Positions 1-9,315 of a stretch of DNA of 64,000 nt are shown here, piece by piece. Positions within the stretch are counted from its first letter, which is position 1, and each line of letters begins with the position of its first letter. The notes under the pieces are model-generated. The model was not told where the DNA came from and made no database searches. It worked only from the letters and a program-made list of their open reading frames with translations. The stretch covers positions 90,626 to 154,625 of the forward strand of contig HF993136.1 of the NCBI GenBank assembly GCA_000432435.1, read 5' to 3'. This stretch comes from Eubacterium sp. CAG:180 (GTDB taxonomy: Bacteria > Bacillota > Clostridia > Oscillospirales > Acutalibacteraceae). The position numbers and the translations under genes are program-made.

Positions 1-470
1 CCTGCCGCTCTCGCTCCGCGCATTGTCATACAAAGGTGCTCTGCCTCAACAACCACCGCAACGCCCTTCGGAGAAAGATTTTCCTCGAGGAAGTCGGCAA
101 TCTGCGAAGTAAGACGTTCTTGCAGCTGTGGCCTTTTAGCAAAATCCGAAACAATCCTTGCAAGCTTTGAAAGCCCTATCACCTTTCCGTCTGCCGGAAT
201 ATATGCGATATGAGCTTTGCCGATAAAAGGAAGTAAGTGGTGCTCACACATGGAATACATGGGTATATCCCTAACTACAACCATTTCATCATTATCGCCC
301 TCATCAAACACCTTTAGCAGCCTATGAGGATCGCTGTCAAGTCCTGCAAATATCTCTTCATACATATTAGCTACACGTTTAGGTGTTTCAACAAGGCCTT
401 CCCTGTCGGGGTCCTCACCTATTGCTATCAGAATTTCTCTGACAGCTTTTTCGATTCTTGCTTTATCCAT
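1..470 (-). CDS. folE: GTP cyclohydrolase I FolE (C-terminus cut by window edge)
   Basis: Catalyses GTP to 7,8-dihydroneopterin triphosphate, the first step of folate/pterin synthesis, in the cytoplasm. The translated strand shows the family's zinc and active-site segments: CEHHLLPF near residue 80, then HIAYIP and VIGLSKLARIV, with EAEHLCMTMRGAR just before the edge. About 156 codons are present of a usual ~185-190, so only the last ~30 residues are missing. The ATG follows AGAGG in the short gap after the upstream lipoprotein gene, so it is probably the last or a late gene of that operon. Identity is secure. Confidence 0.95.
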   Translation of the reverse strand, partial: MDKARIEKAVREILIAIGEDPDREGLVETPKRVANMYEEIFAGLDSDPHRLLKVFDEGDNDEMVVVRDIPMYSMCEHHLLPFIGKAHIAYIPADGKVIGLSKLARIVSDFAKRPQLQERLTSQIADFLEENLSPKGVAVVVEAEHLCMTMRGARAA

Positions 471-481
471 TTAATTAACCT

Positions 482-1618
482 CTATTCAAAAACAAACTGT
501 ACCGTATATATATCATCGTCTTCGGCATATGTAACAGAAGAGAACTTTTTACCGCATTGCTTATTGACATCATCTAAGACATCATAAATACCGCTTTTAT
601 CAGCTAAATCGGTAATAGCCTTATTGAATGCGTAAGCGTTAACGAAACACACTTCTACTTGGTTACAGCTGTTTCTCACATTTTTTACCGCAGTAGAAGT
701 CATAGCTTTCTTTTCGTTTTTGGTAAAACTCTCGAACATCAAATTATTTACTTTAAAATAGTTTGCATCAGTTGAAACACAATTGTTATCACTCGGAGCA
801 AGATTGAAATGATTTGCTTTAATCATATCATCGGATAAATTAAAATATGAATGACTTACTGCCGCACTATCGTTATCATAATCGTCCCAGGTTAAATCAA
901 GATGATAGTTTTTACCGTCAATATTTACAATATTCCACATATGACTTTCGGTTTTGCCATCCGAATTAGTAGCATCACCGCAAATCAAATAATTGATTAC
1001 AGACAGTTTATCAAGAAACAGCTTTGCAGCCCGCGCATAGCCTTCACACACAGCCTCGCCGTTTATAATCGCATCATAAGACGAACCCTTTAAGCTTTCA
1101 CCCTCATTATATACATAAATGCACTTGTCGCAGATATAATCATGTGTAAGCAATTCTTTTTCATAATCACTGCTGTTCTCCGGAACAGTCTTTAAGAACT
1201 CCGAAACAGCTGTATTAAGTTCATTTGTTTTTTTGTCACATTCTTCCTTATTTGCCGAATATTCCGGCACATAAAAGAATTTATTTCCGTCGGCTTTAAC
1301 AGAACTTGACATACCGAAACATAAAATTCCCGGATTATCATATGTAACCGCATAAAACACTTTGCCGAATTCATCCTCATCAATTTGAGGAATTTCAATT
1401 TTTTCCGGATGTTCGCTGATATTATTTACAATAAGAGTGTACGCTGTCTTACCGTCATCAGTAAGCTGATTATAGTAATATCTTGACGGGTCATTTTCGT
1501 ATATTAACTCGACTGATGAAAAATCGGTCGGAAGGTTATAAATCGAAAATCCGCACGACGATAATAACAACGCCAAGCACAAGGGTAACAGTAACAAAAA
1601 GCTGATTCTACTTTTCAT
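482..1618 (-). CDS. Lipoprotein with transglutaminase-like domain
   Basis: The N-terminus is a lipoprotein signal: a hydrophobic stretch ending in LLSSC, with Cys22 as the probable lipid-anchored residue. The middle holds a transglutaminase-like fold with a visible Cys-His-Asp order: GEAVCEGYA, then ESHMWNIV, then YHLDLTWDD. This matches the cysteine-protease/transglutaminase core (PF01841 type) found in many clostridial surface proteins. The C-terminal ~120 residues are unassigned. It overlaps the 3' end of the upstream LCP-like gene by 11 bases and lies 11 bases before folE, so the three are probably co-transcribed. Substrate unknown; peptide crosslinking or cleavage at the cell surface is inference. 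Confidence 0.8.
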   Translation of the reverse strand: MKSRISFLLLLPLCLALLLSSCGFSIYNLPTDFSSVELIYENDPSRYYYNQLTDDGKTAYTLIVNNISEHPEKIEIPQIDEDEFGKVFYAVTYDNPGILCFGMSSSVKADGNKFFYVPEYSANKEECDKKTNELNTAVSEFLKTVPENSSDYEKELLTHDYICDKCIYVYNEGESLKGSSYDAIINGEAVCEGYARAAKLFLDKLSVINYLICGDATNSDGKTESHMWNIVNIDGKNYHLDLTWDDYDNDSAAVSHSYFNLSDDMIKANHFNLAPSDNNCVSTDANYFKVNNLMFESFTKNEKKAMTSTAVKNVRNSCNQVEVCFVNAYAFNKAITDLADKSGIYDVLDDVNKQCGKKFSSVTYAEDDDIYTVQFVFE

Positions 1619-2471
1619 TTTTCTTTGTTACCTCCGGAAATTCATTTGCGGCAGAAGCAACATTTCCGCTCTTTTCCTGCACAAACAGCGTCAAAGCGGA
1701 GGAAACCTTCGAATAATCCACAACGGAAATATCAGTATCTGTATTATTCATTATAAAGTTAAATAAGGTATCCTGCGCGGTAACATTCTTTGCTGTCATT
1801 AAAGCATTCAGTAAGGAGACAGCTGCATCTCGCTTACCTGAATTATCGGCATATAAAAAGTACTTACAAAACAAGTCGGAAGTAAGATTTTGATTACCTG
1901 CATCAAGCAACAGAGAAAAATCCGCACCTTTATAATTAATGTCAGACGGGATTCGAACAGTAACATCACCTATTTTCGATACAACCTTTTTAAGCTGTGT
2001 CTGACTCATTTTAATATACTTAGTAAAGCTGAGCCCCGATATATCCGTAAGCGGCTTTTCAAGTGCGGCAGCACCGCCCTTTTGATAAATGGCTTTAAGA
2101 CTGTCGGAACCCACTGAGGTTTCAGCCGGCAATTGCACCACGGAAATACACTTGATGTCCATATTACAGTCGAGAGCTGAAACGCTGATCAATTCCCCGG
2201 AATCATCGGTAAACACAAGTAAAATACCTACCCTACCCGATAAAGCATATGATGCGGTTGTCAAATCTGAAGTTGATTCGTCCGAGACGGTCGTACTTTG
2301 AACTAAATTGTTCAAATTAAAATCAACCGACTTCATAAATATAAATACCGAAATTGTTCCCAATATGATAACAAAAGAAGAAAAGGCGATGATAAAAGAA
2401 CGCATTTTTTTCTGTTTGGCTTGTTTTTCACTCGAAAAATCCAAATTACGTATTTTTTTCTTAGGTTTCAT
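1608..2471 (-). CDS. Divergent LytR-CpsA-Psr (LCP)-like membrane protein
   Basis: Has a basic N-terminus, one membrane segment (about residues 25-47) and an extracellular domain whose pattern follows the LCP fold: ISVVQLPAET, then LKAIYQKGG, ISGLSFTKYIKM, IGDVTVRIP and a closing LDAGNQNLT block. Classical LCP enzymes attach wall glycopolymers to peptidoglycan and carry Arg in the PRDT motif at the first position; here it reads PAET, so a key phosphate-binding Arg is absent. It also lacks the usual Arg-rich YxRxR helix. It may be a non-catalytic LCP relative. The ATG has GGTGAG just upstream, and a promoter lies 30 bases beyond. First gene of the probable LCP-lipoprotein-folE operon. Confidence 0.6.
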   Translation of the reverse strand: MKPKKKIRNLDFSSEKQAKQKKMRSFIIAFSSFVIILGTISVFIFMKSVDFNLNNLVQSTTVSDESTSDLTTASYALSGRVGILLVFTDDSGELISVSALDCNMDIKCISVVQLPAETSVGSDSLKAIYQKGGAAALEKPLTDISGLSFTKYIKMSQTQLKKVVSKIGDVTVRIPSDINYKGADFSLLLDAGNQNLTSDLFCKYFLYADNSGKRDAAVSLLNALMTAKNVTAQDTLFNFIMNNTDTDISVVDYSKVSSALTLFVQEKSGNVASAANEFPEVTKKNEK

Positions 2472-2500
2472 CTTCTCACCGCCCTATAATAATTTATTAT

Positions 2501-2529
2501 ATTATAACACAAATACAGCAATAATTAAA
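2501..2529 (-). promoter_or_regulatory. SigA-type promoter for LCP-like operon
   Basis: Reverse-strand hexamers TTTAAT and TATAAT with a 17-base spacer, about 30 bases before the LCP-like start codon. The -35 is weak, the -10 is consensus. Confidence 0.5.
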
Positions 2530-2584
2530 GATGTTATGGAGGCAATTTAGTCTTTGCCGTAAAGAGTAAAGAAACTGCTAACAC

Positions 2585-2614
2585 AAAAAAGGCCGGCTGC
2601 AAAAGCAACCGGTC
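2585..2614 (-). terminator. Rho-independent terminator of tig-clpP-clpX
   Basis: On the reverse strand a 10-base stem (one G-U pair) with a TTTT loop is followed by six T. It lies directly after the clpX stop. Confidence 0.85.
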
Positions 2615-2620
2615 ATACAT

Positions 2621-3928
2621 TCAACCAACATTTTTAGGTCCGGCAGAAGTTTTAGCTTTGAATTTTTCCTTAACAGATGTTTTAGCTGTTTCGGTGAGCG
2701 GCTTTTCACCGTTCAGTACGCACTCCTTTGTTATAACGACCTTTTTTACATCGCTGTCGGACGGAATATCATACATAATAGGTAATAGAGTTTTCTCAAT
2801 TATCGAACGAAGGCCTCTTGCTCCGGTCTTTTTTTCAAGGGTTAAATCCGCAACCGCAGACAGCGCGTCATCGCAAAACTCCAACTCAACTCCATCCATT
2901 TTAAAGAGTTCCTTAAACTGTTTAAGAAGCGCGTTCTTAGGTTCGGTTAAAATTCTTATAAGTGCTTCTCTGTCAAGATTGTTGAGCGTTGTTATAACGG
3001 GAAGTCTGCCGACAAGCTCCGGTATAAGACCGAATTTTACCAAATCCTGAGGAATAACCTTCGAATATATCTTTTCAGTTTCCAAATTGGATTTATCCAA
3101 AACTTTACCGCCAAAGCCGAGAGTAGACTTGCCGGTACGGTTTTCGACGATTTTTTCTATTCCGTCAAAAGCGCCGCCGCAGATAAACAGGATGTTAGTT
3201 GTGTCTATTTGAATGAACTCCTGCTGAGGATGCTTTCTGCCGCCTTGAGGCGGAACATTGGAAACAGTTCCCTCAAGAATCTTCAGCAAGGCTTGTTGAA
3301 CGCCCTCACCGCTGACATCACGTGTAATAGACGGATTTTCAGACTTTCTTGCAATTTTGTCGATTTCATCGACATATATAATGCCCTTTTCGGCTTTTTC
3401 AACATCGTAGTCGGCCGCCTGAATAAGACGCAGCAAAATATTTTCAACATCTTCGCCGACATAGCCCGCTTCGGTAAGAGTCGTGGCATCAGCAATTGCA
3501 AACGGAACATCCAGGATTTTAGCAAGTGTTTGGGCAAGCATTGTTTTGCCTACACCTGTGGGACCCAAAAGAATAACATTGCTCTTTTGTATGTCCACGT
3601 CACTTTTAGCACCATAATATATTCTTTTATAATGGTTATATACCGCAACGCTCAATGCAACTTTTGCGTCGTCCTGCCCTACAACGTATTCGTCGAGAAG
3701 TTTTTTTATGTCGTGAGGCTTCGGAAGCGGTTTATCGGTTTGCGCTCTGTTTTTTCTGACTTGTTTAAATCCGCCGCCGTCTTCAATTATCTCGAGACAA
3801 AGTTCAATACAGTTATCACAAATGCATACACCGCCGGGACCGGCAACAAGCTTACCGACTTCATCCTGCGTTTTACCGCAAAAAGAGCAACGCATGGTCT
3901 TACCTTTGCTGTCATTATCTCTTGACAT
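2621..3928 (-). CDS. clpX: ATP-dependent Clp protease ATP-binding subunit ClpX
   Basis: AAA+ unfoldase that feeds substrates to ClpP. The N-terminal C4 zinc-binding domain is intact (CSFCGK with CICDNCIELC), followed by Walker A GPTGVGKT, Walker B IIYVDEID, the pore region, and a sensor-2 GARGLRSI. At 435 residues it is of normal length. The ATG is preferred over a TTG one codon upstream because GGAGG sits eight bases before it. It follows clpP by 17 bases in the classic tig-clpP-clpX order and ends at a terminator. Confidence 0.98.
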   Translation of the reverse strand: MSRDNDSKGKTMRCSFCGKTQDEVGKLVAGPGGVCICDNCIELCLEIIEDGGGFKQVRKNRAQTDKPLPKPHDIKKLLDEYVVGQDDAKVALSVAVYNHYKRIYYGAKSDVDIQKSNVILLGPTGVGKTMLAQTLAKILDVPFAIADATTLTEAGYVGEDVENILLRLIQAADYDVEKAEKGIIYVDEIDKIARKSENPSITRDVSGEGVQQALLKILEGTVSNVPPQGGRKHPQQEFIQIDTTNILFICGGAFDGIEKIVENRTGKSTLGFGGKVLDKSNLETEKIYSKVIPQDLVKFGLIPELVGRLPVITTLNNLDREALIRILTEPKNALLKQFKELFKMDGVELEFCDDALSAVADLTLEKKTGARGLRSIIEKTLLPIMYDIPSDSDVKKVVITKECVLNGEKPLTETAKTSVKEKFKAKTSAGPKNVG

Positions 3929-3945
3929 CAAAAAATCCTCCGAAA

Positions 3946-4527
3946 TTATCTTTTGTAAAGTATTTTATCAACAAGACCGTAATCAAGTGCTTCATCAGCA
4001 GACATAAAGTTATCGCGCTCTGTGTCTTTAGCAATTATATCTATGGGCTTACCTGTATTATCGGCAAGTATCTTATTAAGTCTTTCTCTTATCTTAAGAA
4101 TCTGCTTTGCGGTAATTTCAATCTCGGTAGCCTGCCCTTGAGCTCCGCCTGAGGGCTGATGAATCATTATTTCACTGTTGGGCAATGCAAATCTCTTTCC
4201 CTTTGCACCGGAAGAAAGGAGAAATGCTCCCATGCTGGCAGCCATACCCATGCAGATTGTCGATACGTCACACTTAATATACTGCATAGTATCATATATG
4301 GCAAATCCGGCAGTAACAGAACCACCCGGGCTGTTAATGTAAAGACTGATATCCTTTTCGGGATCCTGCCCCTCAAGGTATAAAAGCTGTGCAACAACAA
4401 GACTTGCAGTAGCATCATTTACTTCATCGGATAAAACTATTATCCTGTCATTTAAAAGACGGGAAAAAATATCATACGAACGCTCTCCGCGAGATGACTG
4501 TTCAATTACATAGGGGACTAAAGCCAT
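3946..4527 (-). CDS. clpP: ATP-dependent Clp protease proteolytic subunit ClpP
   Basis: Serine peptidase of the ClpXP complex. The Ser is in GMAASMGAFLLSSG, the His in IMIHQPSGG and the Asp in the DTERDNFM segment, so the catalytic triad is complete. The reading frame extends 20 codons further upstream, but the start MALVPYVIEQ is chosen because AGGAGG lies eight bases before it and this gives the normal 193 residues. Lies between tig and clpX on the same strand. Confidence 0.97.
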   Translation of the reverse strand: MALVPYVIEQSSRGERSYDIFSRLLNDRIIVLSDEVNDATASLVVAQLLYLEGQDPEKDISLYINSPGGSVTAGFAIYDTMQYIKCDVSTICMGMAASMGAFLLSSGAKGKRFALPNSEIMIHQPSGGAQGQATEIEITAKQILKIRERLNKILADNTGKPIDIIAKDTERDNFMSADEALDYGLVDKILYKR

Positions 4528-4614
4528 GGTTTTTCCTCCTAAAATCCTGCGGCGAAACGCAAAAGCGCCCGCCGCATAAAATAGCATTTAGATTATTGGA
4601 ATAAAATTCGAATC

Positions 4615-6018
4615 TTATTCCGCTTTATCAGCTGACTTTTTATCATCAGCCTTTTCAGAAGTCTTTTTGGCTGCCGGTTTCTTTGCGGTTGTCTTTTTTG
4701 TTGCCGGCTTCTTTTCAGCTGTCTTCTTTGCAGCTTTTTCCTCTGTGACAACAGCGCTGTCAACAATTAAATCAATTGCTTTTCTGGAAGCGAGCTCCGG
4801 CTTAAGAGACTCAGCGGAAACAGCCTTTTTGATAGTGTCTATATCCATATTATATGCATCTGCATATTTCTTGTATTCCGCTTCGATATCCTCTTCGGTA
4901 ACCTCTATTTTTTCTTTTTCAATTATTTTTTCAAGAGCCAAATTAAGTCTTACCTGTGTTTCTGCTCTCTCTTTGAAGCCTTCGCGGAAGCCCTTCATAT
5001 CCATACCGGTATATTTGAGGTATGTTTCGAGCTTTAAGCCCTGTGACTGAAGACGATATGAATACTCATTAACGTCATCATCAATCGTTTTTTCAATCAT
5101 TGCCTCGGGAATTTCAGCTTTTATACCCTTTGCAACTTCCTCAAGGAGTGTATTATGAAGCTCGTTTTCGGCATCATCATTTTTTCTCTTTTCAAGCTGT
5201 TTCTTAATATCCTTTTTAAGCTCATCAAGAGTATCGAATTCACTGACATCCTTAGCAAATTCATCATCAAGTGCCGGTACTTCCTTAACCTTTATACCAT
5301 GAAGCTTAATTTTGAACACAGCATCCTTAGAAGCGAGATCAGCCTGATAATCCTCAGGGAATTTAACATTAACATCAAACTTGTCCCCGATTTTGTGGCC
5401 GATAATCTGATCTTCAAAGCCGGGAATAAACTGATTTGAGCCTATGGTAAGCTCATATTTTTCAGCCTTTCCGCCATCAAACGCCTTGCCGTCAACAAAG
5501 CCCTCAAAGTCGATAACAACTATATCGTTCTTTTTAACCGCTCTGTCATCAACATCCGAAACAGTTGAATTCTGCTCCTGCATCCTTGCAAGCTCAGCTT
5601 TAACTTCATCTGCCGTAACCTTGGTAGATTTCTTTGTAGCCTTAAGGCCCTTATACTCGCCGAGCTCAACCTCAGGCTTAACAGTTACTTTGAACTTCAT
5701 GGTTACACCGTCATTGCCCATCTCGGGAATTTCAAGGTCATAAGGTGTATCAACCGGTTCAAGCTTCGCTTCCTCAATAGCGGAAGCTACCGCATCGGGA
5801 TATATAGCCTCAAGAGCGTCCTCATAGAACACACCCTCGCCGTAATATTTTTCAATAAAAGCACGCGGAGCCTTTCCTTTTCTAAATCCCGGAATGGTAA
5901 TGTTCTTTCTCTGCTTAAGATAAGCCTTTGTAACGGCATCCTTAAAAGTGTCGCCATCTACGCTTACTTCAAGCTCCCAAACATTGGTATCCACCTTGTT
6001 TGAAGATTTTAAACTCAT
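4615..6018 (-). CDS. tig: Trigger factor Tig with Lys/Ala-rich C-terminal tail
   Basis: Ribosome-associated chaperone and peptidyl-prolyl isomerase. The N-terminal ribosome-binding region carries the signature GFRKGKAPR, followed by the FKBP-type PPIase domain (about residues 150-240; VVIDFEGFVDGKAFDGG) and the C-terminal chaperone arms. Beyond the usual ~430 residues is an added tail of about 40 residues made of repeated KK-T/P/A units, resembling histone-H1-like sequence. The start is supported by AGGAGG nine bases upstream. First gene of tig-clpP-clpX. Confidence 0.96.
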   Translation of the reverse strand: MSLKSSNKVDTNVWELEVSVDGDTFKDAVTKAYLKQRKNITIPGFRKGKAPRAFIEKYYGEGVFYEDALEAIYPDAVASAIEEAKLEPVDTPYDLEIPEMGNDGVTMKFKVTVKPEVELGEYKGLKATKKSTKVTADEVKAELARMQEQNSTVSDVDDRAVKKNDIVVIDFEGFVDGKAFDGGKAEKYELTIGSNQFIPGFEDQIIGHKIGDKFDVNVKFPEDYQADLASKDAVFKIKLHGIKVKEVPALDDEFAKDVSEFDTLDELKKDIKKQLEKRKNDDAENELHNTLLEEVAKGIKAEIPEAMIEKTIDDDVNEYSYRLQSQGLKLETYLKYTGMDMKGFREGFKERAETQVRLNLALEKIIEKEKIEVTEEDIEAEYKKYADAYNMDIDTIKKAVSAESLKPELASRKAIDLIVDSAVVTEEKAAKKTAEKKPATKKTTAKKPAAKKTSEKADDKKSADKAE

Positions 6019-6092
6019 ACAAATTCCTCCTGAATATTTACAGTAACTATGGTATTATAACAGATAAGACCTTAAATTACCATACTTTTTTA

Positions 6093-6788
6093 TTAATTTA
6101 TTTTTTCTATCAGTTTAGGGCAGAATTTAAGATAATCTGCCGATAAAAGTTGAAAATGAATACCGTCTTTTTCACCGTTAAAAGAATTATGAACAGAGGC
6201 ACTGTGAAGATGTGCATAATAACATCTCTTTATATTCTTTTCAACCAGCACATCATAAATCGTGTCGCAGATTTGCAAGTTGTTTATCGGCGGATAGTGT
6301 AAAAATACAACAGGCTCACCGCCCAATTTTTCTCCGCACTCTATTGAGCGGCGAAGTCTTTCGGCTTCACGTTTTACAACTTTTTTGTCGAGATCGCTCT
6401 CCGCGTCAAAAAACCAACCTCTCGTTCCGCAAATACTGATGTCACCGACCCTGTATGCATTGTTATGCAAAACAGACAGAGTTTCAAATTTGTTTTTGAA
6501 AAAAAACTCGTCCATTTTTTTCTTGGTGTTCCACCAATAATCGTGATTGCCCTTCATTATTATCTTTTTGCCGGGCAAAGAATTCAGCAGTTCAAAGTCC
6601 TTGTATGCTTCGGAAAGAGACATTCCCCAAGACACATCACCCATTATAACAACAGTATCACCCGGGTCAACTACCCTATTCCAATTTGAAACGAGTCTTT
6701 CAACATAGTTGTCCCATCCGCGAAAAATATTCATCGGCTTATCTGTGCCGAGCGACAAATGGGTATCGCCGATAGCAAATAATGACAT
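6093..6788 (-). CDS. Metallophosphoesterase
   Basis: Calcineurin-like phosphoesterase. Metal-binding motifs occur in order: GDTHLS (D-x-H), MGDVSWG (G-D), KGNHDYWW (G-N-H-D), LHYPP and a late YYAHLHS (G/A-H-x-H type). 231 residues. The start MSLFAIGD is chosen over a start eight codons upstream because GGAG precedes it and the family begins with this strand. Related bacterial proteins are annotated as serine/threonine phosphatase-like or YkuE-like hydrolases; the substrate cannot be told. It follows thrC on the same strand by about 40 bases. Confidence 0.9.
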   Translation of the reverse strand: MSLFAIGDTHLSLGTDKPMNIFRGWDNYVERLVSNWNRVVDPGDTVVIMGDVSWGMSLSEAYKDFELLNSLPGKKIIMKGNHDYWWNTKKKMDEFFFKNKFETLSVLHNNAYRVGDISICGTRGWFFDAESDLDKKVVKREAERLRRSIECGEKLGGEPVVFLHYPPINNLQICDTIYDVLVEKNIKRCYYAHLHSASVHNSFNGEKDGIHFQLLSADYLKFCPKLIEKIN

Positions 6789-6831
6789 ACCAAAGCTCCG
6801 TTCAGACAACAAAAATCCGGAAATGAACAGA

Positions 6832-8325
6832 TTAAATGTTGAGCATTTTGAATACTACATTTGCCATATCGTCTTTAGTCGTTACATCACCGAATCTTAC
6901 TTTCTTATCTTTAAGCGTAGCAAGCTGCGGCGGTACGGGTTCGCCTGTAAGCGTGTGCAATTCATCAACCATTGAGAATTCGTCGGTAGATTGAATATCA
7001 CTTGTAAGAGCTGACAAAACACTTGCGGAGAATTTATACGGATTTGCAGTAGAGGCTATTACTGTAGGCGTTTTATCGCCGCTTTCGCTGACATAATCCT
7101 CATAAACTTTGACAGCGACAGCCGTGTGCGTATCGCAAAGATAATGATATTTATCAAAGTTTTCCTTGATAGTCGCCTTTGTCAAGGTATCATCACAATA
7201 GCCGGCTCTGAATAATTCTTTGATTTTTTCAAAGAGCTGTTCCCCTACAGTATATTTACCGCTGTTTGCAAGCAATTTCATATATTCTCTTACTTCAGCA
7301 TCATTTTCACCCGAAAGGTGGAACAAAAGCCTTTCAAGATTACTTGAAATAAGTATATCCATCGACGGAGATGCCGTGCAATAGAAATTACGATTTTTGT
7401 CGTATGTACCTGTTTTAAGGAAATCTGTCAGTACATTATTAGAGTTGGATGCACAAATAAGCTTACCTATCGGCACGCCCATTCTCTTGGCATAATAAGC
7501 GGCAAGGATGTTGCCGAAATTGCCGGTAGGAACTACAACATTCATTTCCTCACCGAGCTTTAGCGAACCGTTCTCGACCATATCACAATATGCCGATACA
7601 TAATATACTATCTGAGGAACAAGCCTGCCCCAGTTAATTGAGTTAGCCGATGAAAACGCGAGATGGTTTTCTGCAAATTTCTTCTTAATTTCCGAATTTG
7701 TAAATATAGACTTAACTCCGCTTTGTGCATCATCGAAATTGCCTTTGATAGCACACACGCTTACATTATTACCCTCTTGTGTAGTCATCTGAAGCTTTTG
7801 CATAGGACTCACACCGTCAACAGGGTAAAAGACAAGTATTTGAGTATTATCCACATCTTTAAAGCCCTCAAGTGCTGCTTTTCCTGTGTCACCCGAGGTT
7901 GCGACAAGAATAACAATCTTAGTATCCTTGAGAGTCTTGGAAGCAGATACGGAAAGAAGATACGGTAAAAGTTGCAAAGCCATATCCTTAAAAGCGCATG
8001 TGGGACCGCGCCAAAGCTCAAGTATGCTTTCCTTATCAGATATCTTATAAAGCGGCGCAATTTTTTCGGAGCTGAAGCTCGACTTTTTATATGCACCCTC
8101 TACGCAATAATTGAGCTCATCCTCGGTAAAATCGGTAAGATAGAGCTTCAAAATCTCTTTTGCCCTGCCGGTATACGGAAGTGTACCTATTCTCTTTATA
8201 TCATCAAGCGTAATATGCGGAATTTCCGTGGGAACAAAAAGTCCGCCCTCGGCCGAAATACCTTTTGTAATAGCCTCAGCCGAAGAAATCCTGATTGATT
8301 TGTCTCTCGTACTTGTGTAATACAT
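6832..8325 (-). CDS. thrC: Threonine synthase
   Basis: PLP enzyme making threonine from O-phosphohomoserine. The start has the family N-terminus MYYTSTRD followed by GGLFVPTEIP. The PLP-binding lysine is in GPTCAFKDMALQLLP, and the phosphate-binding ATSGDTGKAALEGF and PTGNFGNILAAYYA motifs are present. 497 residues, the normal length for the long (class II, yeast/E. coli-type) form. No homoserine kinase or dehydrogenase gene is adjacent, so the rest of the pathway is elsewhere. Confidence 0.97.
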   Translation of the reverse strand: MYYTSTRDKSIRISSAEAITKGISAEGGLFVPTEIPHITLDDIKRIGTLPYTGRAKEILKLYLTDFTEDELNYCVEGAYKKSSFSSEKIAPLYKISDKESILELWRGPTCAFKDMALQLLPYLLSVSASKTLKDTKIVILVATSGDTGKAALEGFKDVDNTQILVFYPVDGVSPMQKLQMTTQEGNNVSVCAIKGNFDDAQSGVKSIFTNSEIKKKFAENHLAFSSANSINWGRLVPQIVYYVSAYCDMVENGSLKLGEEMNVVVPTGNFGNILAAYYAKRMGVPIGKLICASNSNNVLTDFLKTGTYDKNRNFYCTASPSMDILISSNLERLLFHLSGENDAEVREYMKLLANSGKYTVGEQLFEKIKELFRAGYCDDTLTKATIKENFDKYHYLCDTHTAVAVKVYEDYVSESGDKTPTVIASTANPYKFSASVLSALTSDIQSTDEFSMVDELHTLTGEPVPPQLATLKDKKVRFGDVTTKDDMANVVFKMLNI

Positions 8326-8373
8326 AAATTTGCACTTCCTAACTGAAAAATCAGATGTATTTTAACATATAAA

Positions 8374-9315
8374 TTACATATTTGCAACGATAAAAGCGTT
8401 TGCATTATCAAAGAAAATGCCGTTTATCAATTCATCGCTGTAATTTTCTCTCGCAAGCCCGTTAGCTATTTTGTACAGTTTATCTATCCCGCAAAGGTCA
8501 TCGCTTACTGTGCATCCGTCAAAATCGCACCCAAGGCAAATAGTGTGTTCAGCTCCAAGCGAGCAAAAATGCTCTATCTGTCTGATAACCGAACAAAGGC
8601 CTGCTCCGTTTTCCACACCGAGAAATTTCTCATAAAGATTAAGTCCGATTATACCCTTTTGCTCTGTAATAATTCTAATCTGAGCGTCTGTAAGATTGCG
8701 TTTTTCGGCAAACGGATTATCAACAATATCACAATCCGAATGGGTTGCAATAAAAGGTTTTTCTGAATACTCCGCCACATCGTAGAAGCCGCGTTCACTT
8801 AAATGCGAAACGTCAACAATGATTCCTTTTTTCTGCAATTTCTTGACGCAGTTAACACCAAACGGCGAGAGTCCTTTTGCATTTTCGGTAAAGCAGCCGT
8901 CGCCGAGCTCGTTTTGACCGTTCCATGTAAGGGTAAGAATTCTAACGCCCTTTTCATACAATGCATCGATCACATCTATGTCGCCGCCGAGAACCGCACC
9001 GCCCTCAACAGACAAAAACGCAGCAATTTTATTTTCGCCAAAGGCATTGTCCATTTCACCGGAAGAACAGCAGAATGCCACAGTATTATAATTCTTTAAA
9101 AGCTGTTTTTCAAAGAAAGCGTAAACATTATTAAAATAGTCGTATGCCTCGTCGCCTCTTTTTTCATCCGGTATCCAAACGGCAAACACCTGACAATATT
9201 TATTGAATACTCTTTTTCCGCGCTCTAAATCTATATGAAGGTCATTTTTATAAAGCTCGGACTTTCTGTTATAACATTCACTTAAGGTGTCGCAATGGAA
9301 ATCAATAAGATTCAT
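8374..9315 (-). CDS. Membrane dipeptidase family (M19) zinc peptidase
   Basis: Amidohydrolase-fold dipeptidase of the renal dipeptidase family. Metal ligands are visible as DFHCDTL (H-x-D) at the start, a bridging Glu in FLSVEGG, and His in FIATHSD; the GCDFDG segment follows near residue 265. 313 residues. Its start overlaps the yraN stop by four bases (translational coupling). It hydrolyses dipeptides, in some relatives D-amino-acid dipeptides; the exact substrate is not deducible. Confidence 0.93.
   Translation of the reverse strand: MNLIDFHCDTLSECYNRKSELYKNDLHIDLERGKRVFNKYCQVFAVWIPDEKRGDEAYDYFNNVYAFFEKQLLKNYNTVAFCCSSGEMDNAFGENKIAAFLSVEGGAVLGGDIDVIDALYEKGVRILTLTWNGQNELGDGCFTENAKGLSPFGVNCVKKLQKKGIIVDVSHLSERGFYDVAEYSEKPFIATHSDCDIVDNPFAEKRNLTDAQIRIITEQKGIIGLNLYEKFLGVENGAGLCSVIRQIEHFCSLGAEHTICLGCDFDGCTVSDDLCGIDKLYKIANGLARENYSDELINGIFFDNANAFIVANM

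Noticed and set aside
32..63. Possible CRISPR or tandem repeats anywhere in the window
   Set aside because: No set of regularly spaced direct repeats was seen here or elsewhere; only hairpins of terminators recur.
3209..3925. 238-codon open frame opposite clpX
   Set aside because: Lies wholly antisense to clpX, has no ribosome site and no recognisable protein pattern; shadow frame.
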